A stretch of DNA of 64,000 bases from Cypionkella sp. (GTDB lineage Bacteria; Pseudomonadota; Alphaproteobacteria; Rhodobacterales; Rhodobacteraceae). The position numbers were made by a program, and so were the translations under genes. Each line of letters begins with the position of its first letter. The stretch's first letter is position 1. The stretch covers positions 1 to 64,000 of the forward strand of contig NZ_JAUSBA010000044.1 in assembly GCF_030652235.1 (NCBI RefSeq), written 5' to 3'. The notes under the pieces are model-generated. The model saw only the letters and a program-made list of their open reading frames with translations. It ran no database searches and was not told where the DNA came from. This document shows, piece after piece, positions 62,664 to 64,000 of the stretch.

Positions 62664-63133
62664 TTCTGCCAACGCCGCGCAAACTCTGCCAGCAGATCGG
62701 GATGGTTCGGTGCGGCCAGCGTGACATTGCGGCCCTCGCCGCTGGCTGACAGCGCAATCCGAATGGCATCGGCGGGCATCAGGCGACCCAGACGGTCCGG
62801 CCATTCAACCAGACAAATCGCTTGTGAAAACGCGTCTTCCAGCCCCAGTTCGGCGGCCTCATCTGGATGCGACAACCGATAAAGGTCGGCGTGCCAGATT
62901 TCGACATCGGCGAGGTAGGTCTGCACGAGGGTGAAGGTCGGCGAGGGCACGTCCTCCATCCGCCCCAAGCGTGCGCGGATCAAGGCGCGGGCGAAGTGGC
63001 TTTTGCCAGCACCAATCGGGCCTTCCAGCAGCACAGCATCCCCCGCAACCAGCCGCACAGCCAGCCAGCCGCCAAGATCGGCGGTGTCCTCCTCGGAGGG
63101 CAGAAAGGCGGTAACGGAATGCGGCTTTCTCAT
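62660..63133 (-). CDS. tsaE: tRNA threonylcarbamoyladenosine biosynthesis ATPase TsaE
   Basis: The 157-residue protein has Walker A LLEGPIGAGKSHFARALIRARLG, PSPTFTLVQTYLADVEIWHADLYRLSHPDEAAELGLEDAF and CLVEWPDRLGRLMPADAIRIAL. It supports t6A37 formation on ANN-decoding tRNAs with TsaB, TsaC and TsaD. It is the first complete gene of the tsaE-amgK-murU-addB-addA block; the PAS gene upstream is on the same strand with a 44-bp gap. Confidence 0.93.
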   Translation of the reverse strand: MRKPHSVTAFLPSEEDTADLGGWLAVRLVAGDAVLLEGPIGAGKSHFARALIRARLGRMEDVPSPTFTLVQTYLADVEIWHADLYRLSHPDEAAELGLEDAFSQAICLVEWPDRLGRLMPADAIRIALSASGEGRNVTLAAPNHPDLLAEFARRWQK

Positions 63134-63177
63134 GCCGCAAGTCTACCCTGCCCGCCCGCCGCTGCAAGTCGCGAAGT

Positions 63178-64000
63178 TCAGGCGCGCCGCAGGCCCGCAC
63201 CTTCGGCCAACCTTGTCTGGACTGATTCGACGGGCGGCATTGACCTGAAGGTTGCCAGTGTCGAGCCGCCTGCCAAGGGCGCGAATCGGCATCCGATCAG
63301 ACGGCCATCCAGCAGCCGCACCTCGCCGCGCCAGCTGTCACGATCCCCGACGGTGGCGACGTATTCTTCGACTTCGGCCCAGATGGCACTAGGCGCTGAT
63401 TGCACGCGCCAATATGCCGACAGGGTGCGGACGGTGTCGTCTGCCAAAGTTTCCGCCGGATCATGACCCCAAAGCGCGGTATAGCTTTTGTTCGACATCA
63501 CCAACTGCCCCGATTGCGAAAACACCGCAATCGCTTCATCCATATGGTCAATCACCGACTGCCCAAGCTCCAGATCGGCGCGGTAGCGGCGGGTACGCAG
63601 CATTTCCGACGAAATATCTTCGATCAGCAGCGCTAAAGCCCCGTTCGGATGCGGTCGCCCGACCACCCGATAGGTTTGGCCATCTGGCAGGCTCCAGGTT
63701 TCCTCATAAAGCCCGGTGGCAGCAGCCTTTTCGATCTCGACAATCTGCCGGCACCAATCGCGGTAGTCTTTTGGCTCGGGCAGCATTTTGCGATCGCGCA
63801 TCGCGTCCAGCACCGCCAGCAGCGAAGGGCGCAGTGACAGGAAATCCGCGGGCAGTTGGGTTAGATCCATCATGGCGGGATTGAACAGTTGCAATTTGCG
63901 CTGGCGGTCAAAGATCGCAAGGCCGATCGGCAGTTGCGCAAAGGTCTTGGTCAGGGTTTGCATGAAATCGCGCAAAGCAGCTTCGGCCTGCACCGCTGCA
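63178..64000 (-). CDS. PAS-domain signalling protein (C-terminal part, cut by the window edge)
   Basis: The frame is open to the right edge of the window, so only about 274 C-terminal residues are seen. One PAS domain (QLPIGLAIFDRQRKLQLFNPAMMDLT) is followed by a PAS-like segment with LEDISSEMLRTRRYRADLELGQSVIDHMDEAIAVFSQSGQLVMSNKSYTALWG. The end has no H-box, kinase, GGDEF or output domain. Proteins of this layout sit upstream of tsaE in Rhodobacteraceae. The output may be in the missing N-terminal part, or the protein may act by interaction. Confidence 0.8.
   Translation of the reverse strand, partial: AAVQAEAALRDFMQTLTKTFAQLPIGLAIFDRQRKLQLFNPAMMDLTQLPADFLSLRPSLLAVLDAMRDRKMLPEPKDYRDWCRQIVEIEKAAATGLYEETWSLPDGQTYRVVGRPHPNGALALLIEDISSEMLRTRRYRADLELGQSVIDHMDEAIAVFSQSGQLVMSNKSYTALWGHDPAETLADDTVRTLSAYWRVQSAPSAIWAEVEEYVATVGDRDSWRGEVRLLDGRLIGCRFAPLAGGSTLATFRSMPPVESVQTRLAEGAGLRRA

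Noticed and set aside
1-64000. tRNA, rRNA, CRISPR arrays, complete insertion sequences
   Set aside because: All gaps over 100 bp were read; none showed cloverleaf ends, regular spacer repeats or a transposase gene with terminal repeats.

Overview
The window is high-GC alphaproteobacterial DNA, most likely from the Rhodobacteraceae (Rhodobacter/Gemmobacter/Tabrizicola-like). The evidence is the gene order mutS-grpE-hrcA-rph-rdgB-hemW, parB-parA-rsmG-mnmG-mnmE-rho-hemJ, maf-aroE-coaE-dnaQ, secB-fxsA-Tim44-mltA-smr and hslUV-trxA-addAB-murU-amgK-tsaE, together with GTTC-N7-GTTC LexA boxes of the type described in this family.

Region 1 (about 1-7.5 kb) is plasmid-like. It holds a tyrosine recombinase, a PIN-toxin/Phd-antitoxin pair, a serine recombinase, and a complete low-copy replicon. 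The replicon consists of a ParB-ParA operon, an iteron-bearing origin with a DnaA box, and a Rep_3-type initiator, and it is bracketed by two copies of a 14-bp inverted repeat. Region 2 (7.5-14.1 kb) is the SOS mutasome imuA-imuB-dnaE2, a small unknown protein and a SRAP protease, with two LexA boxes. Region 3 (14.2-16.7 kb) holds a DUF932 protein, a small protein and the start of a mobile-type radC. That radC is fused tail-to-tail with a truncated chromosomal radC at a palindromic junction, which looks like the island/chromosome boundary.

Region 4 (16.7-31.7 kb) is mixed chromosomal metabolism: a lytic transglycosylase, a TetR regulator with a choline-type binding protein and an alcohol dehydrogenase, 5-oxoprolinase (pxpABC), 6-phosphogluconate dehydrogenase, an SPFH/NfeD pair, mutS, grpE and hrcA. 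It contains decayed remnants of a gluconolactonase and of a malic enzyme.

Region 5 (31.8-46.4 kb) surrounds the probable chromosomal replication origin, a 401-bp gap at 42202-42602 with DnaA boxes, an AT-rich stretch and an IHF-type site. Genes run away from it on both sides, the chromosomal parAB operon is 6-8 kb away, and four perfect plus one near-perfect parS site lie inside coding sequences between 33 and 62 kb. A primary replication origin and a complete plasmid replicon therefore lie within about 37 kb of each other.

Region 6 (46.4-64 kb) is conserved housekeeping: protein export and quality control (secB, fxsA, hslUV), murein enzymes and recycling (mltA, amgK, murU), double-strand-break repair (addAB), thioredoxin, tsaE, and the 3' part of a PAS-domain protein cut by the window edge. 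Three copies of a dispersed palindromic repeat of about 97-115 bp occur between 40.2 and 49.5 kb. I saw no tRNA, rRNA, CRISPR array or complete insertion sequence.
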